From Enterobacter asburiae (GTDB lineage Bacteria > Pseudomonadota > Gammaproteobacteria > Enterobacterales > Enterobacteriaceae): a stretch of DNA of 64,000 bases. A program made the position numbers and the translations under genes. The stretch lies in the NCBI RefSeq assembly GCF_008080435.1, contig NZ_VRKN01000004.1, positions 186,001-250,000 of the forward strand. The letters run 5' to 3'. The notes under the pieces are model-generated. The model ran no database searches. It worked only from the letters and a program-made list of their open reading frames with translations, and was not told where the DNA came from. Positions 30,204-39,060 of this stretch are shown here, one piece after another (the first letter of the stretch is position 1; every line of letters begins with the position of its first letter).

Positions 30204-30238
30204 AAAAATAACCCCGGATACCCGGGGTTATTTTTTAT
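30202..30238. terminator. Bidirectional terminator between cfa and ribE
   Basis: AATAACCCCGG/CCGGGGTTATT stem with a 4-base loop, A-run on the left and T-run on the right. It overlaps the ribE stop codon. Confidence 0.93.
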
Positions 30239-30873
30239 TCTTCTGTGGCCTTTATTATTGCGGCTTCTTTTGCTGCCAGCACACGCTCAACCGTATCCAC
30301 GACCGCCTGGGTTTGCGGATCGATTTCGATATTCACGCGATGCCCCAGTTTTTTGTCGCCCAGCGTGGTGCGCTGCAGCGTTTCGGGAATTAAATGCACG
30401 CAAAAACGCGTTGGCGTCACTTCCCCCACCGTCAGACTAATCCCATCAATGCCAATAAATCCTTTATACAGGATGTATTTCATTAATGAAGGATCCTGCA
30501 TTTTAAACCAGATTTGACGGTTATTTTCCGAGGTCACAATTTTTGCGACTTCAGCGGTGGTCATGATGTGGCCCGACATCAGGTGGCCGCCAATCTCATC
30601 GCTAAACTTCGCCGCCCGCTCAACGTTGACGGTATCCCCCACCACCAATTCGCCCAGGTTGGTGATGCGCAGCGTCTCTTTCATTAAATCAAAGCTAATC
30701 TGGTTACCGTTAATTTCGGTGACGGTCAGGCAGCAGCCGTTATGGGCAATCGACGCGCCGGTTTCAATGCCCTCAAGCATATATTCCGGCAGCTCAACAA
30801 CATGAGTACGGAAATTAGGTTTTTCATCAATGGACACCACTTTGGCGGTGCCCTGCACAATACCAGTAAACAT
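30235..30873 (-). CDS. ribE: Riboflavin synthase alpha chain
   Basis: 212-residue enzyme (ribC in the E. coli literature) that dismutates lumazine to riboflavin. Two tandem lumazine-binding repeats start [12 protein letters not shown] and [12 protein letters not shown]. The N-terminal repeat carries [11 protein letters not shown]. The start at 30873 matches the family; the 49-residue extension to 31020 is rejected. ACAGGAGTTGTAAGC precedes it. Confidence 0.96.
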   Translation of the reverse strand: MFTGIVQGTAKVVSIDEKPNFRTHVVELPEYMLEGIETGASIAHNGCCLTVTEINGNQISFDLMKETLRITNLGELVVGDTVNVERAAKFSDEIGGHLMSGHIMTTAEVAKIVTSENNRQIWFKMQDPSLMKYILYKGFIGIDGISLTVGEVTPTRFCVHLIPETLQRTTLGDKKLGHRVNIEIDPQTQAVVDTVERVLAAKEAAIIKATEE

Positions 30874-31005
30874 GCTTACAACTCCTGTTTTCTCCGGACG
30901 GTGTTGACACCGTTTAATCCCACCACAATAACAGTTGGAAAAACAGGTTGCCAGCGGAGCGCATTTTCTGGCGATTTTTTCACTAGATAAATAGCTAAAG
31001 CCCGC

Positions 31006-31063
31006 TACAATAGCTGGCATCCCCCTGCATTTTCTTCTTGCTGCCAGTTACGGCGGCTTTTTT
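31006..31063 (+). promoter_or_regulatory. mdtK promoter and leader hairpin with U-tract
   Basis: A -10 like TACAAT at 31006-31011 puts the transcript start near 31018. The leader then contains GCTGCC/GGCGGC (31040-31045 and 31052-31057, one G-U pair) followed by TTTTTT, a compact terminator-like hairpin about 36 bases before the GTG start. It could attenuate mdtK. Confidence 0.5.
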
Positions 31064-31098
31064 AGTCTCTCAAATAACTACAATATAAAGGTGTTCAC

Positions 31099-32472
31099 GT
31101 GCAGAAGTACATGAATGAAGCGCGCCAGTTATTGGCACTGGCTATACCAGTGATCATCGCGCAAGTGGCCCAGACCGCAATGGGATTTGTGGATACGGTA
31201 ATGGCAGGTGGCTACAGCGCCACCGATATGGCGGCCGTTGCTATCGGCACGTCAATCTGGCTTCCGGCTATCCTGTTCGGCCACGGTCTGCTGCTCGCAC
31301 TCACGCCTGTTATCGCTCAGCTCAATGGCTCGGGTCGTCGCGAGCGCATTGCCCATCAGGTCCGTCAGGGTTTCTGGCTGGCAGGGTTTGTCTCGGTGCT
31401 GATCATGGTCGTGCTCTGGAACGCGGGCCATATCATTCGCGCTATGCATAACATTGACCCGGCACTGGCGGATAAAGCCGTAGGCTATCTGCGCGCTCTG
31501 CTCTGGGGTGCGCCTGGCTACCTCTTTTTCCAGGTGGCACGTAACCAGTGTGAGGGCCTGGCGAAAACCAAGCCCGGGATGGTAATGGGCTTTATCGGTT
31601 TGCTGGTCAATATTCCGGTGAACTATATCTTTATTTACGGTCATTTCGGGATGCCGGAGCTGGGCGGCGTTGGCTGCGGCGTGGCGACGGCAGCCGTTTA
31701 CTGGGTGATGTTCTTCTCGATGATCACCTTTGTAAAACGCGCCCGTTCCATGCGCGATATTCGCAACGAGAACAGATTTAGCACGCCGGACTGGAACATC
31801 ATGACGCGTCTGGTGCAGTTAGGGTTGCCGATTGCCCTGGCGCTGTTCTTTGAGGTGACCCTGTTTGCCGTGGTCGCTCTGCTGGTCTCCCCGCTGGGTA
31901 TTGTGAATGTGGCCGGGCACCAGATTGCGCTGAACTTCAGTTCCCTGATGTTCGTCCTGCCAATGTCGCTGGCGGCGGCAGTAACGATTCGCGTGGGCTT
32001 CCGCCTGGGCCAGGGCTCAACGCTGGATGCACAAACGGCCGCCCGGACCGGGCTAGGCGTCGGCGTCTGCATGGCTGTCTGTACGGCGCTCTTTACCGTT
32101 ACATTACGCGAGCAGATTGCCCTGCTCTATAACGACAACCCGGAAGTGGTCATGCTGGCATCGCACCTGATGCTGCTGGCCGCGATTTACCAGATTTCTG
32201 ACTCCATCCAGGTGATTGGCAGCGGCGTGCTGCGCGGATATAAAGACACGCGTTCCATCTTCTTTATCACCTTAATCGCCTATTGGGTGCTGGGGTTGCC
32301 GGCTGGCTACATCCTGGCGCTTACCGATCTGGTGGTGGATCGCATGGGTCCGGCAGGGTTCTGGATGGGCTTTATCATCGGCCTGACGTCGGCGGCGATT
32401 ATGATGATGATGCGAATGCGCTTCCTGCAACGCCAGCCATCAACGGTCATTTTGCAACGCGCTGCACGTTAA
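31099..32472 (+). CDS. mdtK: Multidrug MATE efflux protein MdtK (NorM-type)
   Basis: 457-residue MATE antiporter with 12 helices in two homologous halves. It exports cationic drugs and fluoroquinolones using Na+ or H+. N-terminal [29 protein letters not shown] is the family hallmark. GTG start with AAAGGTG upstream. It diverges from ribE. Confidence 0.96.
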   Translation: MQKYMNEARQLLALAIPVIIAQVAQTAMGFVDTVMAGGYSATDMAAVAIGTSIWLPAILFGHGLLLALTPVIAQLNGSGRRERIAHQVRQGFWLAGFVSVLIMVVLWNAGHIIRAMHNIDPALADKAVGYLRALLWGAPGYLFFQVARNQCEGLAKTKPGMVMGFIGLLVNIPVNYIFIYGHFGMPELGGVGCGVATAAVYWVMFFSMITFVKRARSMRDIRNENRFSTPDWNIMTRLVQLGLPIALALFFEVTLFAVVALLVSPLGIVNVAGHQIALNFSSLMFVLPMSLAAAVTIRVGFRLGQGSTLDAQTAARTGLGVGVCMAVCTALFTVTLREQIALLYNDNPEVVMLASHLMLLAAIYQISDSIQVIGSGVLRGYKDTRSIFFITLIAYWVLGLPAGYILALTDLVVDRMGPAGFWMGFIIGLTSAAIMMMMRMRFLQRQPSTVILQRAAR

Positions 32473-32568
32473 CGACGCAGTAGCCGCCACCTGGCGGCTA
32501 CTTTCTCTTCACTTTGCGCGGTAATAAAGCAATCGCGTGAAATCAGAGAGAAAAATGCATTTTCCCTC

Positions 32569-32597
32569 TTGCCTCATTGGTACTCTGCCGCTAATAT
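32569..32597 (+). promoter_or_regulatory. tRNA-Val operon promoter
   Basis: TTGCCT, a 17-base spacer and TAATAT, followed by a GC-rich discriminator typical of stringently controlled stable-RNA promoters. Confidence 0.7.
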
Positions 32598-32625
32598 TCG
32601 TCCCCGTTGTCACCGACAACACGTT

Positions 32626-32702
32626 GCGTTCATAGCTCAGTTGGTTAGAGCACCACCTTGACATGGTGGGGGTCGTTGGTTCGAGTCCAATTGAACGCAC
32701 CA
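32626..32702 (+). tRNA. valV: tRNA-Val(GAC), first copy
   Basis: 77 bases. Acceptor stem GCGTTCA/TGAACGC, encoded CCA, D-arm AGCTCAGTTGGTTAGAGC, anticodon GAC at 32660-32662, and T-arm GGTTCGAGTCC. Tandem with the next gene, as valV-valW in E. coli. Confidence 0.98.
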
Positions 32703-32706
32703 TTCT

Positions 32707-32783
32707 GCGTCCGTAGCTCAGTTGGTTAGAGCACCACCTTGACATGGTGGGGGTCGGTGGTTCGAGTCCACTCGGACGCACCA
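32707..32783 (+). tRNA. valW: tRNA-Val(GAC), second copy
   Basis: 77 bases with acceptor stem GCGTCCG/CGGACGC and encoded CCA. D and anticodon arms are identical to the first copy. The four-base spacer implies a common transcript. Confidence 0.98.
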
Positions 32784-32803
32784 TTTCAGTCCTGAAATGG
32801 TGC
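32778..32803. terminator. Perfect inverted repeat at the valW 3' end
   Basis: GCACCATTTCAG/CTGAAATGGTGC, 12-bp arms with a 2-base loop, overlapping the CCA end of valW. It is a possible terminator or processing hairpin, although no U-tract follows. Confidence 0.5.
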
Positions 32804-32901
32804 AAATCCTCTTCTGATATCCTGAATTTTCCTAATCCCTTATTTTCATCATTATTCTCCTGCTACGCTTTTCTTATGGAAAAAAAACAGGAAGACCGTC
32901 G

Positions 32902-34497
32902 ATGAAGAAAATCGCGATTATCGGCTCCGGCCCCACAGGGATTTATACTTTTTATCATCTCCTTAAAAACAGCACGCCGCTCTCAGTTTCCATCTTTGAA
33001 CAATCCGAAGACGCTGGCGTGGGTATGCCCTATAACGACGACGATAACTCTCGTCTGATGCTGGCGAACATTGCGAGCATTGAAATCCCGCCGCTATTTA
33101 TGACCTACCTCGACTGGCTTAAGGGCCAGAGCGAAACCCATCTGGCACGCTTTAAGGTTGATAAAACCCGTTTGCATGACCGACAGTTCCTGCCCCGGCT
33201 CCTGCTGGGTGAGTATTTCCGCGACAGCTTTCGGTCAATCGTAAAAGAGGCTAAAAAACGGGGATTTCAGGTTGATATCCATGAATCCGCCGAGGTCACC
33301 GATATCGTGCCCACGAAAGAAGGCGTCACGCTTTCCATCAACGACAGCGCCTTTCCTGAACGCTTCGATCTTGTGGTTATCGCCACCGGCCACGTCTGGC
33401 CAGAAGAGGATGAAGCCACGCGAACGTTCTTCCCAAGCCCATGGTCCGGTCTGATGGACGCCAGTATTCCTCCCTGCCGCGTCGGTATTATGGGGACATC
33501 GTTAAGCGGTCTCGACGCGGCCATGGCGGTCGTGATGCAGCACGGTGCCTTTCGCGACGATAAATTCGTGCTGGATAAAGGCAGCGACGCGTTGAAGATT
33601 GTCCTGATGTCCCGTTCGGGTATTCTGCCGGAAGCCGATTTTTACTGTCCTATACCTTACGAACCGTTGTCGGTATTGACCGAACGCGTGGCTGAAAGCG
33701 AGATTGCCAAAGGATCGGATGGCCTGCTCGATCGCATCTTTACCCTGATGGTCAAAGAGCTTCAGCTCGCTGACCCGATGTGGTGCGAGAAAATGTCTCT
33801 GCATAAGCAGAATGCGGACAGCATTCGTGAGGCCTGGTTTGAGGATCGTAAACGGCACGGTCCCTTTACCTGGGCGGAAGATAACCTCAAAGAAGTTGAG
33901 AAAAACAAACGCGAACGGCGCACCGTAGCCTGGCGCTATACCGTGCTTCGGCTACATGAGGTGGTTCAGGAGATTGTTCCCCACCTCAACGAAGAGGACA
34001 GAGAGCGCTTCAAACAAGGGCTGGCCAGGGTATTTATCGACAACTATGCGGCCATTCCTCCGCAGTCTATCCGCAGGCTGCTCGCGCTTCGCGAAGCCGG
34101 CATCATTAGCGTGGCGGCGCTCGGTGACGATTACACGCTGGATGTTGGCAGCGATCGAACGGTGATAACCACAGAAGAAACCGTTTACCGTTTTGACGTT
34201 TTTATTGATGCGCGCGGGCAAAAGCCGCTCAAAACGAAAGATCTGCCCTTCCCAACGCTGCGCAAACAGCTGGAAGCAACGGGTGAAGAGATACCCGACA
34301 TCGGCGAGGATTACACCTTAAAAGCGCCTGACACCGTTCGCGGGCGCATCGCCTTCGGCGCGATACCGTGGCTGATGCACGATCGTCCCTTCGTTCAGGG
34401 GCTGGCGGAGTGTGCAGAGATTGCAGAAGCAATGGCGAAGGCGGCGGAAAAACCCGCGTCGGGATCGCGGCGGAGATTACCGTGCATTGAGAACTGA
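32902..34497 (+). CDS. ydhS: YdhS, FAD/NAD(P)-binding domain protein
   Basis: 531-residue protein with N-terminal Rossmann motif IAIIGSGPTGIYTFYHLL (GxGxxG), a second nucleotide motif VGIMGTSLSGLDAAMAV and the linker motif VIATGHVWP. Similar throughout to E. coli YdhS, whose biochemical role is unknown. In E. coli it sits downstream of ydhR, which is missing here. Confidence 0.93.
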   Translation: MKKIAIIGSGPTGIYTFYHLLKNSTPLSVSIFEQSEDAGVGMPYNDDDNSRLMLANIASIEIPPLFMTYLDWLKGQSETHLARFKVDKTRLHDRQFLPRLLLGEYFRDSFRSIVKEAKKRGFQVDIHESAEVTDIVPTKEGVTLSINDSAFPERFDLVVIATGHVWPEEDEATRTFFPSPWSGLMDASIPPCRVGIMGTSLSGLDAAMAVVMQHGAFRDDKFVLDKGSDALKIVLMSRSGILPEADFYCPIPYEPLSVLTERVAESEIAKGSDGLLDRIFTLMVKELQLADPMWCEKMSLHKQNADSIREAWFEDRKRHGPFTWAEDNLKEVEKNKRERRTVAWRYTVLRLHEVVQEIVPHLNEEDRERFKQGLARVFIDNYAAIPPQSIRRLLALREAGIISVAALGDDYTLDVGSDRTVITTEETVYRFDVFIDARGQKPLKTKDLPFPTLRKQLEATGEEIPDIGEDYTLKAPDTVRGRIAFGAIPWLMHDRPFVQGLAECAEIAEAMAKAAEKPASGSRRRLPCIEN

Positions 34498-34525
34498 CAG
34501 GGCTTCCATGCCCTGCTGTCGGTGA

Positions 34526-35161
34526 TTACTCGAAGAAGACTTCCGGGTTTTCAGACAGCGAAACGAAGGTTTTCGTCGCTTTATCCAGTGCGAGGATTTC
34601 GCCGCTTTCAATGTCGTACACCCAGCCGTGCAGTCGGATGGAATGATTACGCAGGCCCACCGCGACGGACGGATGGGTCTTAATGTTGCTCAGTTGCGCA
34701 AACACATTCTCCTGCACCATCGCATTGACTTTATCGATCGGCTTATCCCAGGTTTTCTTCTCAACCACGGCTTTCGCCGCGTCGGAATAGCGCAGCCAGT
34801 GTGACACAGCAGGCATCGGCTCCAGGTTCGCGTTATCGGCAATCGCCTTCATCGCGCCACAGTTGGAGTGACCACAAATCACGATATCCGTTACGCCCAG
34901 CGCCACAACGGCGTATTCGATGGTTGCGGACACACCGCCTGGCTCGGGTCCGAACGGCGGCACAATGTTACCAGCATTACGAATGACAAAGAGTTGTCCT
35001 GGCTCTTGCTGGGTGACCAGTTCCGGGACCAGACGGCTGTCGGAGCATGAGATGAACAGCGCTTTGGGATTCTGGCTGGACGCTAAACTGCGGAAGAGTT
35101 CTTTACGTTGCGGGAAAATCTCTTTTTGAAAGCTGAGAAAACCTTCAATGATATGTTGCAT
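34526..35161 (-). CDS. Beta-class carbonic anhydrase, CynT-like
   Basis: 211 residues. Zinc ligands Cys39, His98 and Cys101, and the Asp41-Arg43 dyad ([19 protein letters not shown]) are intact, so it should hydrate CO2 reversibly. It resembles E. coli CynT more than Can, but no cyanase (cynS) or cynR is nearby, so the role is probably general bicarbonate supply. Convergent with ydhS. Confidence 0.92.
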   Translation of the reverse strand: MQHIIEGFLSFQKEIFPQRKELFRSLASSQNPKALFISCSDSRLVPELVTQQEPGQLFVIRNAGNIVPPFGPEPGGVSATIEYAVVALGVTDIVICGHSNCGAMKAIADNANLEPMPAVSHWLRYSDAAKAVVEKKTWDKPIDKVNAMVQENVFAQLSNIKTHPSVAVGLRNHSIRLHGWVYDIESGEILALDKATKTFVSLSENPEVFFE

Positions 35162-35233
35162 AGCAATGTCTCTTTTATCTGTTTTAGTTTAGGTATGATC
35201 GAGATCACACTCGTAAAGTTTACCCATCGTGGT

Positions 35234-36016
35234 TTACTTCAGACAAGCAATATATTTCTGGCCCGACCGCTGCACAATCTCGTCCGCGAAGGCCTGGATG
35301 TTCTGCCCTTCGAACGCGCCGTAAAGACGTTCAAACGTTCTACCTTCCAGATAACTCACGACCGACGCCACGGTGCGGGCCGGCAGCGGGAGATAATTCG
35401 GGTAGCTCCACATAAACGAGACGGCGTCTTTACCCGGCGTGACCTGCAGAATATCGCCCGCCAGCAATACGCCGTCACCTTCCTGCCAGTGCAACACGGT
35501 TCCACCGGCAAAATGCCCGCCCAGACGCAGCAAGGTGACCAACGGGAAAATCTCCAGCGCATCTCCCTCCCAGAAATGAATGGCCGGGCTGTCGCGCATG
35601 ACCCACTCTCTGTCGCTGGCGTGCAGGTACACCGGCGCATCAAACGCCGCAGCCCACTCCTGCATCGTGGTGTAATAGTGCGGATGTGAAATCGCGATCG
35701 CGCTGATGCCGCCGAGGGCGGTAATGAGCGTTGTGGTTGCGGGGTCGAGGTTGGCGATGCAGTCCCAGAGAAGATTGCCGTGAGGCGTTTGCAGGAGCAG
35801 AGCCCGCTGGTTGATGGCAAACGCAGGCACCGTTTTGATCCCGAACAGCCGCGGTTCCAGCTGCTGCCATTTGTTGGTATGCGTGGCGGTGACGGTGTCG
35901 AGATCGGTCCACGCCTGGCCCGTGGCGGGCACATACTGGCGTTCATCCTCGCAAATTGGGCACCTGTCCTGCTGCGTATCGTAGGCGGTTCCACAGGTTT
36001 TACAGAGTGTAATCAT
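35234..36016 (-). CDS. Zinc-ribbon MBL-fold metallo-hydrolase-like protein
   Basis: 260 residues. The N-terminus has two CxxC pairs (Cys5/Cys8 and Cys19/Cys22), a rubredoxin/zinc-ribbon-like module. The rest is a metallo-beta-lactamase fold, but the usual HxHxDH is replaced by HPHYYTT (His111, His113), so the second metal site is likely altered. GGHFAGG and LLAGDIL supply later motifs. Substrate unknown. Confidence 0.8.
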   Translation of the reverse strand: MITLCKTCGTAYDTQQDRCPICEDERQYVPATGQAWTDLDTVTATHTNKWQQLEPRLFGIKTVPAFAINQRALLLQTPHGNLLWDCIANLDPATTTLITALGGISAIAISHPHYYTTMQEWAAAFDAPVYLHASDREWVMRDSPAIHFWEGDALEIFPLVTLLRLGGHFAGGTVLHWQEGDGVLLAGDILQVTPGKDAVSFMWSYPNYLPLPARTVASVVSYLEGRTFERLYGAFEGQNIQAFADEIVQRSGQKYIACLK

Positions 36017-36141
36017 GTGCTCTCCTCAGCGATAAAGCACTGAGTATGGCAGGGATTATCCTTATGTGCTGCGAGGTACATTGCTGGCTTTTTTTGCCCT
36101 ATACTGTGCCAGTATCAAAAACTGAACAGAGCAGGTGCCAC

Positions 36142-36282
36142 ATGGAAATTGATCTCGATAACTTAGTCTTTAACGGTCTGGATGAAGCCGAAGAGCGTAA
36201 TGCGGAACGTCTGGACGATGCAGACAAAAAAGCGCAGGCGATTGTCGCCGACGACGATTGCGGCGATGCCTGCAAGATCTGA
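36142..36282 (+). CDS. 46-residue acidic peptide, function unknown
   Basis: ATG at 36142 with AGGTG upstream encodes a strongly acidic peptide beginning MEIDLDNLVFNGLDEAEERN and ending DDDCGDACKI (Cys40, Cys44). A hairpin follows at once. It diverges from the MBL-fold gene. No family was recognised. Ribosome-binding site, tight terminator and clean start support a real small gene; the CxxxC tail could bind metal, which is only inference. Confidence 0.65.
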   Translation: MEIDLDNLVFNGLDEAEERNAERLDDADKKAQAIVADDDCGDACKI

Positions 36283-36286
36283 TTAA

Positions 36287-36310
36287 AAAGCACCGGCAAG
36301 CCGGTGCTTT
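36287..36310 (+). terminator. Hairpin after the acidic peptide gene
   Basis: AAAGCACCGG/CCGGTGCTTT stem with a CAAG loop; the U-tract is only three bases beyond the stem. Confidence 0.7.
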
Positions 36311-36341
36311 CAGACTGCTGATAACGTGCATTTTGTGAGTT

Positions 36342-36410
36342 TCGCCCGGCGGCGCTACGCTTGCACGGGCCTACGGTCCTGTAGGTCGGGTAAGCGCAGC
36401 GTCACCCGGC
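36342..36410. repeat. REP/BIME-like palindromic element, copy 2
   Basis: Nearly identical in order and sequence to 4204-4273, located between convergent genes. Confidence 0.85.
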
Positions 36411-36430
36411 AAGAAAGACGGCTACATTGT

Positions 36431-36913
36431 TTATGACTTTTTCAACCCGTCAATGGCTGCCTGAGCGCAGGCTTCATCAAGATGACCGCCCGGCGCACCG
36501 CCGATTCCAATCGCCCCAATCACCTCATCCCCCTCTTTCACCGGCAGGCCCCCCGCCAGCAGCAGGAAGCCCGGGACGTCACGCATATTTTGTGCGCCCG
36601 CATTGCTCTGCGCCGCCTCCATCACTTTACCTGACGCATTCTTTGCGCTGAGCGCCGTGTAGGCTTTCATTTCACTGGCTTTGACCGTGTGCGGACCGGC
36701 ATTGTCCGTGCGCTGTACCGCCTTTACCACGCCCGCACGGTCAACCACGGTGACCGTTACCTGGTAATTTTTTGCCGTACACGCCTGAATAGCGGACGTT
36801 GCCAGCGCATTCGCCTGCGCCAATGAGAGATTCTTTTGATTCAGCGTATCGGCCTGTGCCGCGAGACTCAGGCTACCCGCGGCCAGTGCCGCAACCATCA
36901 TTATTTTTTTCAT
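36431..36913 (-). CDS. Secreted HbpS/GlcG-family protein
   Basis: 160 residues with a clear signal peptide (MKKIMMVAALAAGSLSLAAQA). The mature part is a GlcG/HbpS (DUF336) domain: SLAQANALATSAIQAC, VTVVDRAGVVKAV, a GFLLLAGGLPVKEGDEVIGAI segment and C-terminal GGAPGGHLDEACAQAA. Some homologs bind heme (HbpS of Streptomyces). GAGGA precedes the ATG. It lies downstream of a two-component pair on the same strand, separated by 78 bases. Confidence 0.85.
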   Translation of the reverse strand: MKKIMMVAALAAGSLSLAAQADTLNQKNLSLAQANALATSAIQACTAKNYQVTVTVVDRAGVVKAVQRTDNAGPHTVKASEMKAYTALSAKNASGKVMEAAQSNAGAQNMRDVPGFLLLAGGLPVKEGDEVIGAIGIGGAPGGHLDEACAQAAIDGLKKS

Positions 36914-36991
36914 CGCACATCCTCGCGTGTTGGGAGACACATCAGAGGTTACTCAGCCGCACGATGAAACGGTATTCGGTTGATTACGCAC

Positions 36992-37615
36992 TCATCCTGG
37001 TAGTTCTACGGATTGCAATTTATCGTATTCCCGGATTGCCTGGACTAAGCTATTGACGCCAAGCTTGGTAAATGCCGCCGCGCGGTGCGCTTCAACCGTT
37101 CGCGGCGAGAGGTTCAGCCGTGCAGCCGCTTCCTTATTGCTGAGTCCTTCCATCAGCTCACCCAGCACTTCATGCTCCCGCGCGGTCAACTGCGCGAAAC
37201 GCGCCTTAACCCGGGACGTTTCCTGCCAGTCGGCAAAGCGGCGCTGGCTTTCCTGGAAGGCCTGTGCCACCGTTTCGATAAGTTTGTCAGCATCCAGCGG
37301 CTTGGTGAAAAACTCAAAGACGCCGTTACGAAATGCCCGGCGGCAGGCGTCAACGGTACCGTGACCGGTCATGATAATCACCGGCAAGAGGGGCCAGGGC
37401 CACTTGCCCTCTTCCAGCCAGGCGAGTCCGCCTTTGCCTGGCATACGCATATCCAGCAGCATACACCCCACCAGCGCCGTCTCCTGTGAATGGGTTGCGA
37501 TAAAGGCATCGACACTTTCATACGTCTTTACCGACCAGCCCATGCCCGAAAGCAAAAACGTCATCGACTCTCTGATGGATTCATCATCATCAATCAGCCA
37601 GACTGTCTTATCCAT
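36992..37615 (-). CDS. FixJ/NarL-type response regulator
   Basis: 207 residues. Receiver domain with acidic pocket DDDE (9-12), phospho-acceptor Asp55 (LLDMRMPG), Thr83 and Lys105. LuxR-type helix-turn-helix from about residue 143 (LTAREHEVLGELMEGLSNKEAAARL...SPRTVEAHR). The start overlaps the kinase stop by 8 bases. The longer ORF to 37696 lies inside the kinase and is rejected. Target genes unknown; the downstream secreted protein and the divergent ABC importer are candidates. Confidence 0.92.
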   Translation of the reverse strand: MDKTVWLIDDDESIRESMTFLLSGMGWSVKTYESVDAFIATHSQETALVGCMLLDMRMPGKGGLAWLEEGKWPWPLLPVIIMTGHGTVDACRRAFRNGVFEFFTKPLDADKLIETVAQAFQESQRRFADWQETSRVKARFAQLTAREHEVLGELMEGLSNKEAAARLNLSPRTVEAHRAAAFTKLGVNSLVQAIREYDKLQSVELPG

Positions 37616-38933
37616 CCGTCGTCTCCTTTCCGTGCGCCAGCAGTAGTCGGATCTGCGCCCCGCCCTGCGGCGCATTGCCCAGCGTAATTGAGCCATTCAT
37701 ACGCGTCATTAATGACTCCGTTAAGGTCATACCCAGACCGATCCCCACGTCTCTGCCGCTGTAAAACGGCATGAAGGCATTCTGTAGCGCCTCCGGGCTA
37801 AAGCCAGGGCCGCCGTCGGTGACAGTGATCAGGACGCCGCTCTCGTTTTTCCGACTCTCAATCTTTACCCAACCGGCAGCATCCGGCTGCTGAGCCTGAA
37901 TCGCATTGCTGAGAAGGTTATGCAGCACCTGCTCCAGCCAGAGACGGTCTGCCAGCACCGTCGTTGCCCCCGGAGCAAACGCATGGCTGACCGTAATATG
38001 TTCGGCTCTGCGCTCATGCTCAAGCAGTTTTACCACCTGCAGCCAACAGTGCACCAGATCGGTTTCACGCAGGGTCACCTTCTCCTCTACAACGTGTTCG
38101 CGAAAACGGGTCAGCAAGGCGCTTATTCGCTGCATTTGCGTTAGCGTAGCCGAAAGCGCCTTCGACACGGCCTGCCCGTTGTCCTGTTGCAGCTGGCGTT
38201 GTGCCCCCTGGATCCACGTCTGCGCAGCGGTAAGCGGCTGGTTTATCTCATGCACAATGCCAGCGGTGATTTCCCCCAGGGTATTGAGTCTGGCGTGCTG
38301 ATAATAGATCGCCCTTTGCTCAGCATCTTTACGTGCTTTACGCTGCCAAAGCACCACGCTCGCCAGCGCAATCATTATCCCCCATCCGATAAAAAGTAAG
38401 GGATAAAGAAGCCCGTTGACGCCAAGCCAGTCCGGCTGTGAATCAGCCTCCAGCGTAAAAGGTTGAGTATGCTGCGGGAAGGTGCGTTGCCAGTGCCAGA
38501 AGGCACCAGACGCCTGCGCGTTACCGTTCGGCGTAAAACGGATCGCGAGAAGCGTAAAGGGATGATGTGCAGTCAGGATGGGACCGAGGTCTACCAGCAT
38601 GCGGATCTGACGCCAGGGGTTGTAAAGCCAGTACTGAACCTCGCGGGCAGGCTCAACACGCGGCGCATCAAGCGCGCGTGCCGTTGTTTTTTCCAGGGCA
38701 AGAAGCTGGGGAAATTTTTTGCGCAGGGCAACGATATCCTCATCGCCATTCAGAAGCGGCAATACGGATTCATTTTGCGTCAGTACCGCGCTTATTTCAG
38801 AGAAGAGTGCCGCGAACTCGCGATCGCGCTCCCAGAACTGGCGGCGAATTTGTTCGGCGTAGAGCAGCACGCCGCTGATGAGGCAGACTATCGTCCAGAC
38901 AATAATGCCACGCTTGAAAAAAGGGTTCTTCAT
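37608..38933 (-). CDS. Membrane sensor histidine kinase
   Basis: 441 residues. TM1 about residues 10-27, periplasmic domain about 28-172, TM2 about 174-196. The HisKA phospho-acceptor is His228 (GIVHEINQPLT), the N box includes Asn343 (LLSNAIQAQ), and the G boxes are DGGPGF (373-378) and GIGLGM (397-402). The HEINQPL motif places it in the FixL/DctB-like group. The periplasmic domain matches no sensor I can name. First gene of the kinase-regulator-HbpS set. Confidence 0.92.
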   Translation of the reverse strand: MKNPFFKRGIIVWTIVCLISGVLLYAEQIRRQFWERDREFAALFSEISAVLTQNESVLPLLNGDEDIVALRKKFPQLLALEKTTARALDAPRVEPAREVQYWLYNPWRQIRMLVDLGPILTAHHPFTLLAIRFTPNGNAQASGAFWHWQRTFPQHTQPFTLEADSQPDWLGVNGLLYPLLFIGWGIMIALASVVLWQRKARKDAEQRAIYYQHARLNTLGEITAGIVHEINQPLTAAQTWIQGAQRQLQQDNGQAVSKALSATLTQMQRISALLTRFREHVVEEKVTLRETDLVHCWLQVVKLLEHERRAEHITVSHAFAPGATTVLADRLWLEQVLHNLLSNAIQAQQPDAAGWVKIESRKNESGVLITVTDGGPGFSPEALQNAFMPFYSGRDVGIGLGMTLTESLMTRMNGSITLGNAPQGGAQIRLLLAHGKETTDG

Positions 38934-38997
38934 TCCGTTTACTGAGCAGACTCAACCGTCTGTCGACATTACCAGCTATCCGGGGTCAGAACAAAAT

Positions 38998-39060
38998 TCA
39001 GCACAGCTCGTTCCAGTACATTTCGCGCGTGCGGCGCAGTTCAGCGTGACGTTTTATCAT
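38998..39060 (-). CDS. Possible 20-residue peptide upstream of the kinase
   Basis: ATG at 39060 overlaps the end of the 55-residue ORF in another frame and has GGAG seven bases upstream. Product MIKRHAELRRTREMYWNELC. The overlap suggests translational coupling, but a peptide this short could be chance. Confidence 0.3.
   Translation of the reverse strand: MIKRHAELRRTREMYWNELC

Noticed and set aside
32626..34497. Prophage or integrative element at the tRNA-Val pair
   Set aside because: No integrase, no duplicated tRNA 3' end downstream, and ydhS is the expected E. coli neighbour.
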